A stretch of DNA of 64,000 nt from CAVUAF01 sp963739375 (GCA_963739375.1 CAVUAF010000014.1:124001-188000); one strand, 5' to 3'; shown: positions 27,527 through 36,340, counted from the stretch's first letter. Program-made: numbers and translations. The notes: generated by a model not told the origin, from the sequence alone.

Positions 27527-28213
27527 TCAACACGACATCGTCTTCAGCGTGGGGCTGAGGATCAGGGTGGGCTCAGTGGCTTTCTGTACATCGTCGGCGG
27601 TCAGGCCGGGCGCGACCTCTTCCAGCACCAGCCCGGCGGGCGACACCTTGATGTAGGCCATCTCGGTCACGATGGTGTCCACGACCTTGGCGCCGGTGAG
27701 CGGCAGCGAACAGCGCTTCAGGATTTTCGGCGCGCCGTCGCGCGTGGTGTGCTCCATGGCGATGATGGTGCGGCGGGCGCCCGCCACCAGGTCCATGGCC
27801 CCGCCCATGCCCTTCACCATCTTGCCGGGGATCATCCAGTTGGCGAGGTTCCCTTCTTCATCCACCTCCATCGCGCCCAGCACGGTCAGGTCCACATGGC
27901 CGCCACGCACCATGGCAAACGAATCGGCGCTGGAGAAGTAGCTGGTGCCGGGAATCTCGGTAATGGTCTCTTTCCCGGCGTTGATGAGGTCGGGGTCCTC
28001 GCTCCCTTCGAGCGGGTAAGGTCCGATGCCGAGCATGCCGTTCTCGCTTTGCAGCACCACGTCCATGCCCGGGGGCACGTGGTTGGCCACCAGCGTCGGC
28101 AGCCCGATCCCGAGGTTCACGTAGAAGCCGTCGCGCAGCTCCTGCGCCACCCGGCGCACAATGCGGTTGCGCTTTTCCTGGTCCTTCGTCTTGTCGGTGA
28201 TTGGGGTCGTCAT
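27527..28213 (-). CDS. scoB: 3-oxoacid CoA-transferase subunit B
   Basis: 228 residues. The family catalytic region is present as LQSENGMLGIGPYP (active Glu in SENG). Transfers CoA from succinyl-CoA to a 3-oxoacid such as acetoacetate. It follows scoA after 7 nt on the same strand, forming a two-gene operon. The exact acyl acceptor is not determined by sequence. Confidence 0.93.
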   Translation of the reverse strand: MTTPITDKTKDQEKRNRIVRRVAQELRDGFYVNLGIGLPTLVANHVPPGMDVVLQSENGMLGIGPYPLEGSEDPDLINAGKETITEIPGTSYFSSADSFAMVRGGHVDLTVLGAMEVDEEGNLANWMIPGKMVKGMGGAMDLVAGARRTIIAMEHTTRDGAPKILKRCSLPLTGAKVVDTIVTEMAYIKVSPAGLVLEEVAPGLTADDVQKATEPTLILSPTLKTMSC

Positions 28214-28220
28214 AATCGGC

Positions 28221-28916
28221 TCATCGGTTGCGCACCGTCCTCTTCTCGATCCGCTTTTCGTAGTTGCTGCCCTGGAAGATGCGCTTCACGTACACCCCGG
28301 GGGTATGAACTTCGTCGGGCGCGAGTTCGCCGACCTCGACCAGGTGCTCGACCTCCGCAATCGTGCAGCGCGCCGCCGTGGCCATCACCGGGTTGAAGTT
28401 GCGCGCCGTCTTGCGAAAGACGAGGTTGCCCCACTTGTCGCCCTTCCACGCCTTGACGAAGGCGAAGTCGGCAGTGAGCGCGCGCTCCATGATGTACTTG
28501 CGGCCGTCGAAGACGCGCTCTTCCTTGTTCTCGGCGATCACGGTGCCCACGCCGGTGGGCGTGAAGAAAGCCGGGATGCCGGCGCCGCCGGCGCGAATGC
28601 GCTCGGCAAAGGTGCCTTGCGGGCTCAGCTCCAGCTCCAACTCGCCCGCCAGCACCATCTTTTCCAGCAGCTTGTTCTCGCCGACGTAGGTGCCGATGTG
28701 CTTCCGCACCTGCTTGGTCCGCAGCAGCAGCCCCAGGCCGAAGTCGTCGACCCCGGCGTTGTTGCTCATGGTGATCAGGTTCTTGATGCCCTTCTGGACC
28801 ACGGCGCGGATCAGGTTTTCGGGAATACCGCACAGCCCGAAGCCGCCCACCATGATGCTGGCGCCGTCCTCGACATCGAAGATGGCGGCCTCGGCGTTGG
28901 CAAAGACTTTGTTCAT
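28221..28916 (-). CDS. scoA: 3-oxoacid CoA-transferase subunit A
   Basis: 231 residues. It starts MNKVFANAEAAIFDVEDGASIMVGGFGLCGIPENLI; the GGFGxCGxP glycine loop is the CoA-transferase subunit A signature. The partner subunit B lies immediately downstream. An iterated-word repeat (28919-28955) lies directly before its start codon. Confidence 0.93.
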   Translation of the reverse strand: MNKVFANAEAAIFDVEDGASIMVGGFGLCGIPENLIRAVVQKGIKNLITMSNNAGVDDFGLGLLLRTKQVRKHIGTYVGENKLLEKMVLAGELELELSPQGTFAERIRAGGAGIPAFFTPTGVGTVIAENKEERVFDGRKYIMERALTADFAFVKAWKGDKWGNLVFRKTARNFNPVMATAARCTIAEVEHLVEVGELAPDEVHTPGVYVKRIFQGSNYEKRIEKRTVRNR

Positions 28917-28918
28917 AA

Positions 28919-28955
28919 GCGCGCTGTCCGCTTTCCGCTATCCGCTTTCCGTTAA
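28919..28955. repeat. Iterated 7-nt word repeat GCTNTCC
   Basis: Words GCTGTCC, GCTTTCC, GCTATCC, GCTTTCC, GTTAAGA. Same word class as the left arm at 3821. No second arm is visible. Confidence 0.65.
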
Positions 28956-29005
28956 GACGAACCTGTGATTCTAGAGTTGCGGCGCGAGGGACGCAAACCG
29001 GCGAT

Positions 29006-29743
29006 TCAGTAGATCACATACGCCGGCCCGGGATGGCGCACGTCGGGCTTGCGCGCCGTCAGCAGCAGCGCCCCGATGCGCTTGAAGTCGCGCAGCTCCT
29101 CGGCATTGCGGAACCACTTGCCACTGTACTCATCGGGGGTGGGGGTGTCGTCGGGAATCTGCACCGCCTCCACCTCCTCGAAGGCGTGCGCGCGCAGCAG
29201 TTGCACGTACTCGTCCCGGGAGCGCGCGTGTACCGGGACCTGGAGTTCCTCCACCCAGCGCAGCGAGTAAGGGTTGTCGCGGTAGAGATTGATGAGGATG
29301 AACAGCCGCCCGTGCGGCGCCATCACGCGGAAGAGTTCGGCGAGCACGCGGTCCTGGTCCGGGTAGTAGTAGAACGACTCCACCGACAATACCTGGTCGA
29401 AAAAATTCTCCTCCCACGGGATCTGCTCGGCCGAGCCCCAGACGAACATCACGTTCTCGAAGTCGCGGCTGGCGGCGCGGGCGCGACGAATCATCTCGTC
29501 GCTGATGTCCAGCCCGATGACCTGCCCGAATCCCTCCGGGCCCTCCCCCGCGAGCCGCGCCAGGATGCGGGTGGCCCAGCCGGCGCCGCAGCCCAGGTCG
29601 AGCACGCGCTCCCCGGGGCGCACCTCCATGCGGCGGATGGTCTTTTCCGTGATGTCGAGGTGATGGCGCTCCATCTCCTCGCCGCGGCCCTGCTCGGCCC
29701 AGCGGTTGAACTCCGCGCGCAACCAGTCGTCGGCGTTGGACAT
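29006..29743 (-). CDS. Class I SAM-dependent methyltransferase
   Basis: 245 residues from ATG 29743; the longer frame would need a TTG within the parS-like region. Motif I VLDLGCGAGWATRIL, the acidic IGLDISDEMI, motif II VLSVESFYYY and post-motif FRVMAPHGRLFIL mark a Rossmann methyltransferase. The substrate is unknown. Ubiquinone/sterol-type enzymes share the pattern. Confidence 0.88.
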   Translation of the reverse strand: MSNADDWLRAEFNRWAEQGRGEEMERHHLDITEKTIRRMEVRPGERVLDLGCGAGWATRILARLAGEGPEGFGQVIGLDISDEMIRRARAASRDFENVMFVWGSAEQIPWEENFFDQVLSVESFYYYPDQDRVLAELFRVMAPHGRLFILINLYRDNPYSLRWVEELQVPVHARSRDEYVQLLRAHAFEEVEAVQIPDDTPTPDEYSGKWFRNAEELRDFKRIGALLLTARKPDVRHPGPAYVIY

Positions 29744-29757
29744 CGGGACCCCAGTCA

Positions 29758-29781
29758 AAATTGTTCCACGTGGAACAATTT
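29758..29781. promoter_or_regulatory. parS-like ParB binding site
   Basis: The 16-mer TGTTCCACGTGGAACA (29762-29777) matches the chromosomal parS pattern TGTTNCACGTGNAACA exactly and is a perfect palindrome. The symmetry extends to 24 bp. It lies in the 113-bp gap between divergent genes. Confidence 0.8.
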
Positions 29782-29856
29782 GGCGGACCGTCGCCCGCCC
29801 ACAACCGGCTGCGTGCGGCGGCCCGGCTACGCACTCTATGCTACAGTTCCGCCGCG

Positions 29857-30018
29857 ATGCCTGAGAACCGCGAAGGCGCAGGCGACCCGCCGGTCTTCTA
29901 TTGCCCGGTGTGCGCGCGCGAGGTCACTGACCCGCTCACCTGCGGCGACTGCTCGGCGGTGATCTGCCGCGTCTGCGGCACGCCGCTGGAAGCGGCCGAC
30001 GACCTGGCGATCGGATGA
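29857..30018 (+). CDS. Small double-zinc-ribbon protein
   Basis: 53 residues. Four CxxC pairs or singles are visible: CPVC, CGDC, CRVC and an additional Cys, enough for one or two zinc sites. The start is the ATG at 29857; the longer frame runs into the parS region. Followed after 19 nt by the dehydrogenase gene, so probably in one transcript. No family name can be given. Confidence 0.7.
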   Translation: MPENREGAGDPPVFYCPVCAREVTDPLTCGDCSAVICRVCGTPLEAADDLAIG

Positions 30019-30037
30019 CACGGAGCGGAGACAACCT

Positions 30038-31246
30038 ATGGACCTCCTGGTAATCGGCGCCGGCATGATGGGTTCGGCCGCCGCGTACGACATGGCGCGG
30101 TCGGAGGGCGTGGGCGGGGTGACGCTCGCCGACGCGGACCTGGGCCGCGCCAAGCAGGCTGCCAGCCGCGCCAACCAACTGGCCGGCAACCGCAAGGTCC
30201 GCGCCGTGCGCCTCGACGCGGGACGCGAGAAGGATGCGCGCAAGCTGATGCGCGAGCATGCCGCCGCCCTCTCTGCCGTCCCTTACTTCTTCAACCTCGG
30301 GCTGGCGCGCGCCGCGGTGGAGGCCGGGTGCCACTTCGCCGACCTCGGCGGCAACAACACCGTGGTGCGCCAGGAGCTGGCGCTGGCGCGGAAGGCAGAG
30401 CGGCGCAGCGTGGCGCTCGCCCCCGACTGCGGCCTCTCCCCGGGCATGGCTTCCATCCTCGCGGGCGAGCTGATGCGGCGCATCGGCGGGCGCGCCGACG
30501 CGCTCAAGATCTACGTGGGCGGCCTGCCGGCAAAACGCAAGCCGCCCTTCGACTACCAGCTGGTATTCTCGGTCGAGGGCCTGATCAACGAATACGTGGA
30601 GCCGGCGCGCATCCTGCGCGGCGGCAAGGTGCGCGACATCGAGCCGCTCACCGAGCCCGAGCCCTTCCAGCTCCGCGGCGGCGACAAGATGGTGGCGTTC
30701 CACACCTCGGGCGGCACCTCCACCCTGCCGGAAACCTTCGCCGGGCGCGTCGGCGAGTGCTTCGAGAAGACGCTGCGCTATCCGCAGCACTACGAGATGA
30801 TCCGCTCCCTGTACCAGCTGGGGTTGTTTGCGAGCGAGCCGCGCCGGATCGGCAAGGCGGAGGTGGCGCCGCGGGCGCTCATGGCGCAGGTGCTGGCGGA
30901 AAAATTCGCCGGCCACGACCCGGACATGGTCATCCTGCGGGTCGAGGCGCACGAGGTGCGGCCGAAGCGGAGCTTGCGCGCGCTCTTCCGCCGCGAGCCG
31001 GAGGCGCCGCGGCGCCGGCTGGCGTTCACCCTCGTCGACTACTACGATCCGCGGACCAAGCTGACCGCCATGATGCGCACCACCGCCTGGCCCGCCTCCA
31101 TCGTGCTCCAGATGCTGGCCACCGGCGAGATCGAGCGGCGCGGCGGCATTCGCCAGGAACTCGACGTCCCGGCGGAAGCCTTCCTGCAGCAGATGGAGCG
31201 CCGCGGCATCCGCATCGCCTTCACCGAAGGGCGATGCGACGCGTGA
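30038..31246 (+). CDS. Saccharopine dehydrogenase-like NAD(P)-dependent oxidoreductase
   Basis: 402 residues. Rossmann loop VIGAGMMGSAAAYD at the N-terminus, then the family's HFADLGGNN and DCGLSPGMASIL, which match lysine 6-dehydrogenase/saccharopine dehydrogenase-type proteins. The second half contains HTSGGTSTLPETF. Expected to act on an amino-acid-derived imine or secondary amine. Substrate not predictable; the neighbours do not suggest a lysine pathway. Confidence 0.85.
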   Translation: MDLLVIGAGMMGSAAAYDMARSEGVGGVTLADADLGRAKQAASRANQLAGNRKVRAVRLDAGREKDARKLMREHAAALSAVPYFFNLGLARAAVEAGCHFADLGGNNTVVRQELALARKAERRSVALAPDCGLSPGMASILAGELMRRIGGRADALKIYVGGLPAKRKPPFDYQLVFSVEGLINEYVEPARILRGGKVRDIEPLTEPEPFQLRGGDKMVAFHTSGGTSTLPETFAGRVGECFEKTLRYPQHYEMIRSLYQLGLFASEPRRIGKAEVAPRALMAQVLAEKFAGHDPDMVILRVEAHEVRPKRSLRALFRREPEAPRRRLAFTLVDYYDPRTKLTAMMRTTAWPASIVLQMLATGEIERRGGIRQELDVPAEAFLQQMERRGIRIAFTEGRCDA

Positions 31247-31261
31247 AGAGATGAGCTTTCT

Positions 31262-31298
31262 CCCAGGTTAGCGCCCAAAACCCGGGCGCGAACCTGGG
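31262..31298 (+). repeat. REP hairpin, copy 1
   Basis: CCCAGGTT-A-GCGCCC and GGGCGC-G-AACCTGGG form a 14-bp stem with one A-G mismatch and an AAAACCC loop. Copies 2 and 3 lie on either side of the RAYT gene. Confidence 0.9.
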
Positions 31299-31325
31299 GC
31301 ACCCGGCGATTCAGGAGGTTTTTTC

Positions 31326-31541
31326 TTGAGGCACGTGGCAGATGTTCTGTTCGCTCTGGCGATGTTCGGCTTCGCAATACTAGGTATAGTCCGCCCCGTT
31401 GTTATCCTGCGGTGGGCAAGGCGGGCGCACCCGGAGCTTGCGGAGGATGCCAAGGCCGCCCTGCTCGTTGCCAGACTCGTAGGCACTGGGGGCTTCTGCG
31501 TTGCACTCTATCTTTTGATGATCATTATCAGATCGTTTTAA
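31326..31541 (+). CDS. Small two-helix membrane protein between REP hairpins
   Basis: 71 residues from TTG 31326, chosen because GGAGG stands 7 nt upstream. Two hydrophobic helices (residues ~7-28 LFALAMFGFAILGIVRPVVIL and ~50-68) flank a charged loop. Base composition is lower in GC than the neighbours. Inverted REP copies lie 27 nt before and 13 nt after it. No homology is recognised; it may be cargo of the REP element or an ordinary small gene trapped there. Confidence 0.65.
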   Translation: MRHVADVLFALAMFGFAILGIVRPVVILRWARRAHPELAEDAKAALLVARLVGTGGFCVALYLLMIIIRSF

Positions 31542-31554
31542 GATGAGCGGGTGC

Positions 31555-31591
31555 CCCAGGTTCGCGCCCCGGTGTTGGGCGCTAACCTGGG
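31555..31591 (-). repeat. REP hairpin, copy 2, inverted
   Basis: Same sequence as copy 1 on the opposite strand, with loop CAACACC. Together with copy 1 it brackets the 71-residue gene as an inverted repeat. Confidence 0.9.
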
Positions 31592-31638
31592 AAAAGGAAT
31601 ACTCGTCGCGCCGGAAGGGCCGGGTGTAGGTTAATCCC

Positions 31639-32181
31639 ATGCCCCGAGGTCTGCGACGCTTCCAGGAATCCGGGCAGTCCCACTTTGTAACCTTCAGCTG
31701 CTATCGCCGCCAGCCCTATTTCGCGACGCCCCCACCGCGGGACCTGTTTCTTGCCTGTCTGGAAGACATGCGCCGCCGTTTCGAACTGTGCGTCTACGGG
31801 TATGTGGTGATGCCGGAGCACGTGCACCTGCTGTTGGGTGAGCCGGCGAGAGGCAAGCTGGCCGAGGCGATTCACTACCTGAAGCTGTCCTTCGCCAAGC
31901 GGGTACGCAGCCTGCGACCTGCGGGCCGCGCGGGGAGCTTCTGGCTCAAACGGTACTACGACCGGAATGTGAGGAGCTACCGCGAGTTCACCATCAAGCT
32001 GCGGTACCTGCACCGCAATCCGGTGGAGCGCGGACTGGTGGGCCAGCCGGAGGAGTGGAAGTGGAGCAGTTACCGGCACTATGCGCTGCGGGAGGTGGGC
32101 CCGGTGGAGCTCGAATCGGAATGGACCGCGAGAGACCGTGAACCGGCGGGGGGCGAGAGGATGTTTCTTCGCCCAGGTTAG
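31639..32181 (+). CDS. REP-associated tyrosine transposase (RAYT, Y1_Tnp family)
   Basis: 180 residues. The N-terminus HFVTFSCYRRQPYF, the HUH metal motif in VVMPEHVHLLL and the Tyr in the helix FWLKRYYDRNVRSY, followed by YLHRNPVERGL and WKWSSYRHY, mark an IS200-like Y1 transposase of the RAYT group. RAYTs cleave and join single-stranded REP hairpins. REP copies flank the gene, and its stop codon (TAG) lies inside REP copy 3. All motifs are intact, so it is probably active. Confidence 0.93.
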   Translation: MPRGLRRFQESGQSHFVTFSCYRRQPYFATPPPRDLFLACLEDMRRRFELCVYGYVVMPEHVHLLLGEPARGKLAEAIHYLKLSFAKRVRSLRPAGRAGSFWLKRYYDRNVRSYREFTIKLRYLHRNPVERGLVGQPEEWKWSSYRHYALREVGPVELESEWTARDREPAGGERMFLRPG

Positions 32182-32208
32182 CGCCCAAAACCGGGGCGCG
32201 AACCTGGG
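32172..32208 (+). repeat. REP hairpin, copy 3
   Basis: CCCAGGTTAGCGCCC...AACCTGGG in the same orientation as copy 1; overlaps the last codons and stop of the RAYT gene. Confidence 0.9.
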
Positions 32209-32243
32209 GCGCCCCCTGGGGCACCTCCTGACGAGGTGATCGC

Positions 32244-34439
32244 TTAGAAGCGCGCCAGCTCCAGGATGGCGTGCAGCACGTCGCCGGCCTGGGGCAGGAT
32301 GGCGTTTTCCAGGAGCGGCTGGTAGGCGACGAAGGTGTCCGTGGCGGCGATGCGGCGCACCGGGGCCGCGAGATCGTCAAACAACTCGTCGGCGATACGG
32401 GCGGCGATTTCCGCGCCGTATCCCCAGCTCAGCATGTCCTCGTACGCCACCAGCACCCGGTTGGTCTTCTTCACCGAGGCCGCGATCGCTTCCATGTCAA
32501 ACGGACTGAGGGTGCGCAGGTCGAGCAGCTCCACGCTCAGGCCGTGTTCGCGCTCGGCCTTCTGCGCCGCCTGCAGCGCCCGCGGCACCAGCGCGCCGTA
32601 GGTCACGACGGTGAGTTGCGTGCCCGGCTTCACCACCTTCGCCTTCCCAAAGGGAATCATGAAGTCGGGCCCGGGGTAGGGGGCGCGGCCAAAGGTCTCG
32701 CGGTAGAGCCGCTTGTGCTCGAGGAACATGACCGGATCGTCGCAGCGGATGGCGGTGCGCAGCAGGCCGTTGGCGTCGAGCGCGTTCGAGGGAAACACCA
32801 CGCGCATCCCCGGGGTGTGGGTAAAGATGCTCTCGCCGCACTGCGAGTGGTACACCGAGCCGCCGGTCAGGTAGCCGCCGATGGCCACGCGCACCACCGC
32901 GGGACACGAGAAGTTGCCGTTGGAGCGCCAGCGGATGAGGGGCAGCTCGTTGCGCAGCTGGTGCATGGCCGGCCAGATGTAGTCGAAGAACTGGATTTCG
33001 ACCACCGGCTTCATCCCGCGCGTCGCCATCCCCACGGCGCGGCCCACGATGTTGGCTTCCGCCAGCGGCGAGTTGAAGACGCGGTCGGAGCCGTACTCCC
33101 GCTGCAATCCCGCGGTCAGCTTGAAGACGCCGCCCTTCCCCTTCACCGATTTCTGCTGCAGGTACTCCTCGCGCGAACAGTCGGCCACGTCCTCGCCGAA
33201 GACGACGAGGCGCGGGTCGCGGCGCATTTCGTCGCGCAGGCAGGCGGTGATGAGGTCGGCCATCGTCTTTTCCTGCCGCGGGGCGTCGGCGGCCGGCGCC
33301 GCCGCCGCGGTGGCCAGGGCCGCCGACGTGGGATCGAGATCGGGCGAGTACACGAAGCGGTGGATGGAATCCGGCTGCGGCAGCGCGGCTTCCAGGGCGC
33401 GGTCGATCGCCTCCTGCACCTCGTCCTCGACCTCCTTCTGCAGGCGGTGGATGCCCGCTTCGTCGAGGATGCCTTCGCGCACCAGGAACACCTGGAAGCG
33501 GGTGAGGGGATCGCGCTGCGCGTCCTGCTGCCGCTCGGCCTCGGGGCGATAGAGCCGCTCGTCGTCGGTGAGCGAATGCGAGTAGGGGCGGATGACGTGC
33601 CCGTGGACGAACGCGGGACCGTTGCCGGCGCGCACGTGTTCCGTGGCCGCCCGCAGCGCCGCATAGCTGGCGAGAGGATCGGTGCCGTCGATTTCCGCGA
33701 AGTGGAAGTTGGGGAAGTTGGCCACCAGGCGCGAGATGTTGCCGCCCGCCGTCTGCACCTCGACGGGAACGGAAATGGCGTACTCGTTGTCCTCGACCAC
33801 GAACAGCACCGGCAGCTTGCGCACGCTGGCGGTGTTCAGCGCCTCCCAGAACTCGCCCTGGCTGGTGGTGCCCTCGCCGTTCGAGACGTAGACGACCTCG
33901 TCGCCGTGGAAGACAACGTCCTTGAACTCGGAGTAGTCGCCACGGCGTTTTTCCGCGGCTTCCGGATGGGTGGTGAAGTAGCGCCCGGCCTCGGCGCAGC
34001 CCACCGCCTGCAGCAGCTGGGTGCCGGTCGGCGACGACTGGGTCACGATGTTCAGCCGGCGGTGCCCCCAGTGCGAGGGCATCTGGCGGCCGCCGGAGTT
34101 GGGATCGTCGGCGGCGCCGACCGCCTGCAGCAGCATCTCCAGCGGCGTCATGCCGAGGGCGAGGCAGAGCGCGCGGTCGCGATAGTAAGGATAAAACCAG
34201 TCGTAGCCGGGCTTGAGCACCAGGCCCGCCGCCACCAGCAGCGCTTCGTGCCCGGCGCCGGAGATCTGGAAGAAGGTCTTCTGCTGCCGCTTGAGCAGGA
34301 TTTCGCGATCGTCGAGCCGCCGCGAGAGGAACATCAGCCGGTAGATCTGGATGAGCTGCGGGGGTGTCAGGCCCTCGTAGCTCTTCTCGACCCCCGCGGC
34401 GGCGGGCTTCGGCTTGGGCTCGACCTTGGTGGTGGCCAT
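32244..34439 (-). CDS. 2-oxoacid (branched-chain type) dehydrogenase E1, fused alpha and beta subunits
   Basis: 731 residues. Residues ~1-370 are the thiamine-diphosphate-binding alpha part: LSRRLDDREI, NGEGTTSQGEFWEALNTAS and the closing VVEDNEYA form the GDG-N type motif. Residues ~390-731 are the beta part (ITACLRDEMRRDPRLVVFGEDVA, then VALAYED-like VLVAYEDM). Decarboxylates 2-oxoacids for transfer to E2 lipoate. Start supported by GGAGAGGG. Alpha-beta fusions are known; no E2 or E3 gene is nearby. Confidence 0.93.
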   Translation of the reverse strand: MATTKVEPKPKPAAAGVEKSYEGLTPPQLIQIYRLMFLSRRLDDREILLKRQQKTFFQISGAGHEALLVAAGLVLKPGYDWFYPYYRDRALCLALGMTPLEMLLQAVGAADDPNSGGRQMPSHWGHRRLNIVTQSSPTGTQLLQAVGCAEAGRYFTTHPEAAEKRRGDYSEFKDVVFHGDEVVYVSNGEGTTSQGEFWEALNTASVRKLPVLFVVEDNEYAISVPVEVQTAGGNISRLVANFPNFHFAEIDGTDPLASYAALRAATEHVRAGNGPAFVHGHVIRPYSHSLTDDERLYRPEAERQQDAQRDPLTRFQVFLVREGILDEAGIHRLQKEVEDEVQEAIDRALEAALPQPDSIHRFVYSPDLDPTSAALATAAAAPAADAPRQEKTMADLITACLRDEMRRDPRLVVFGEDVADCSREEYLQQKSVKGKGGVFKLTAGLQREYGSDRVFNSPLAEANIVGRAVGMATRGMKPVVEIQFFDYIWPAMHQLRNELPLIRWRSNGNFSCPAVVRVAIGGYLTGGSVYHSQCGESIFTHTPGMRVVFPSNALDANGLLRTAIRCDDPVMFLEHKRLYRETFGRAPYPGPDFMIPFGKAKVVKPGTQLTVVTYGALVPRALQAAQKAEREHGLSVELLDLRTLSPFDMEAIAASVKKTNRVLVAYEDMLSWGYGAEIAARIADELFDDLAAPVRRIAATDTFVAYQPLLENAILPQAGDVLHAILELARF

Positions 34440-34500
34440 CCCTCTCCTCGTGGCGCAACTTTACATTGTAAATGGAGCCGGCGGAATGGCCTCCCGGCGG

Positions 34501-35493
34501 CTAACGCGCCGCGAGTTCCAGTTCGGCGCCGCGTTGCGCGTAGCCGGCCGGCGGCGGCAGGGCGCGATAATGCTCGACCAGGACGCGCAGGTAGTCGGGC
34601 GCCGGGGTATAGCGCATGCCGAGCTCGCGCTTGCTGCTCGTGTTGTCGAGCGCCGACATCCAGGGATCGCTGAAGGGGGAGCACGCGGGCAGCAGGCCGC
34701 GGGCGTCGAGCTCGGCGCGCGGCACGCGCACCAGCCGGGGCACCACGCCGGCCTCCGCGGCGAGGAGGGCGAGGAATGTGGGCACGCTGTAGGCGTCGTC
34801 CTGGCCGATGTTGTAGGCCTGGCCGGCGGCCGCGGGGAGCGCGATAGCGCGCAGAATCGCCGCCACCACGTCGTCGCCATAGACGTGGCGCACCGGCAGC
34901 TCGGGTCCATCGGCCAGCAGGAGCGGGCCGCCGTCCCACAAGCGTGCCAGGTAGTTGTGGAGGCGGGCGTAGTGGTCGCGCCGGCTGTTGACCATGGGCA
35001 GCCGCAGGCTGGTGAACGGGAAGGCACCGGCGGTGGCGCGAAAGACGTCTTCCGCCGCGCGCTTGCCGTCGCCATAGAGCCAGTTGCGGTGGTTGAAGTC
35101 GTCGGCGGGCGGCGGTTCGGGCATGACGGGGCCGTCGTAGGCGTCTTCGCGAAAGGGGCGCTGCGCGCCGACGCGCACCAGGTAAACCTGGCCGGTGCTG
35201 AGAAAAATGTACCGGCCAATGCGGCCGGAAAAAATCTCCACCGCCTCCCGCGCCTCGCGGCCGTTATAGAGCGTGGTGTCCACCACCACGTCGAAGCTGC
35301 GCTCGCGCGTCGCCTGCCGCAGCTCGGCCGCCTGTGTGCGGTCGGCGAACAGCTCTTCGACGTCCGCCGGCAATGCCGCGGGCGTCTGGCCGCGATGCAG
35401 CACGCTGACGCGGTAGCCATGCTCCCGCAGCGCCGCCACGATGCCCGGACCCAGGTTGCGCGTCCCGCCAATCACCAGTGCGTTCATTCCCAT
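34501..35493 (-). CDS. NAD-dependent epimerase/dehydratase family protein
   Basis: 330 residues of an extended short-chain dehydrogenase fold. The NAD loop is VIGGTRNLGPGIV, a variant of GxxGxxG, then VDTTLYNGREA and YIFLSTGQVY. A YGDGKRAAED region replaces the canonical YxxxK by spacing. C-terminal YNIGQDDAYSVPTFL is typical. Resembles isoflavone-reductase/RNA-binding epimerase relatives; substrate unknown. ATG 35487 is a possible shorter start. Confidence 0.85.
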   Translation of the reverse strand: MGMNALVIGGTRNLGPGIVAALREHGYRVSVLHRGQTPAALPADVEELFADRTQAAELRQATRERSFDVVVDTTLYNGREAREAVEIFSGRIGRYIFLSTGQVYLVRVGAQRPFREDAYDGPVMPEPPPADDFNHRNWLYGDGKRAAEDVFRATAGAFPFTSLRLPMVNSRRDHYARLHNYLARLWDGGPLLLADGPELPVRHVYGDDVVAAILRAIALPAAAGQAYNIGQDDAYSVPTFLALLAAEAGVVPRLVRVPRAELDARGLLPACSPFSDPWMSALDNTSSKRELGMRYTPAPDYLRVLVEHYRALPPPAGYAQRGAELELAAR

Positions 35494-35520
35494 GTCCTGT
35501 CCTCGCTATACTGACCCCTG

Positions 35521-36210
35521 ATGATACGCAACCGGGCCATCCCCGCCGACCGGCTCAAGCTCCTCATCTTCGACCTCGACGGCACCCTGGTCGATTCCCG
35601 GCTCGACCTGGCGAACTCGGTCAACGCCATGCTGGACCACTACCAGCGCCCGCAGCTGCCCTGCGACGTGGTCGCCAGCTACATCGGGGACGGCGCGCCC
35701 ATGCTGGTGCGCCGGGCCCTGGGCGACCCGCAGGACGAGCGCTTCGTGGCCGAGGCGGTCAATTTCTTTCTCGCCTGGTATCGCGAGCACAAGCTCGACC
35801 ACACCCAGGTTTATGCGGGCGTGGCCGAGGCGCTGCGGCAGCTCGCGGCGCCGCGCAACGGCCGTCCGCCGCTGCGCCTGGCGGTGCTCAGCAACAAGCC
35901 CGTCAATCCCTCGCGGCAGATCGTGCAGGCGCTCGGGCTGGGCGATTTCTTTTTCCAGGTGTACGGCGGCAACAGCTTCCCCACCAAGAAGCCGGACCCG
36001 CTCGGCGCCCATACCCTGCTCGCCGAAGCCGGCGCCCGCCCCGACGAAGCGGCCATCATCGGCGACTCCGACATCGACGTCCTCACCGGCCACAACGCCG
36101 GCCTGTGGACCTGCGGCGTCAGCTACGGCTTTGCCCCCCACACCCTCGAAGCCGCGCCTCCCGACGTGCTGGTCAGCCGGCCCGCCGAGTGGCTGGAAGT
36201 CTTTGGCTAG
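35521..36210 (+). CDS. HAD-family phosphatase, phosphoglycolate phosphatase-like
   Basis: 229 residues. Nucleophile motif IFDLDGTLVDS, motif II LSNKP, and motifs III/IV KKPDP and IIGDSDIDVLTGHNAG are all present with a C1 helical cap. The nearest named function is 2-phosphoglycolate phosphatase (Gph), though HAD specificity is broad. Divergent from the epimerase gene with a 27-bp gap. Confidence 0.88.
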   Translation: MIRNRAIPADRLKLLIFDLDGTLVDSRLDLANSVNAMLDHYQRPQLPCDVVASYIGDGAPMLVRRALGDPQDERFVAEAVNFFLAWYREHKLDHTQVYAGVAEALRQLAAPRNGRPPLRLAVLSNKPVNPSRQIVQALGLGDFFFQVYGGNSFPTKKPDPLGAHTLLAEAGARPDEAAIIGDSDIDVLTGHNAGLWTCGVSYGFAPHTLEAAPPDVLVSRPAEWLEVFG

Positions 36211-36232
36211 ACGGCCCCGTTCGCTATCGATG

Positions 36233-36255
36233 TGAGATATGTCTCAGACTGAGAC
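36233..36255. promoter_or_regulatory. Nested inverted repeats upstream of the chemosensory-like cluster
   Basis: TGAGA-TATG-TCTCA and the overlapping GTCTCAG-A-CTGAGAC share bases. Such nested palindromes suit an operator. Confidence 0.4.
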
Positions 36256-36340
36256 TGAGACCCTCCCGGTGCGGCCCGCCACGGTTTTCCCAAGTCGCTG
36301 AAAAATCGACGTTTACAAGCTCGCTTCGCGGCCCGAAGTT

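Noticed and set aside
32271..34673. 800-residue open frame on the plus strand opposite the E1 dehydrogenase gene
   Set aside because: It is His/Arg/Gly-rich with no domain. Its length comes from the G/C third-position bias of the real gene on the other strand.
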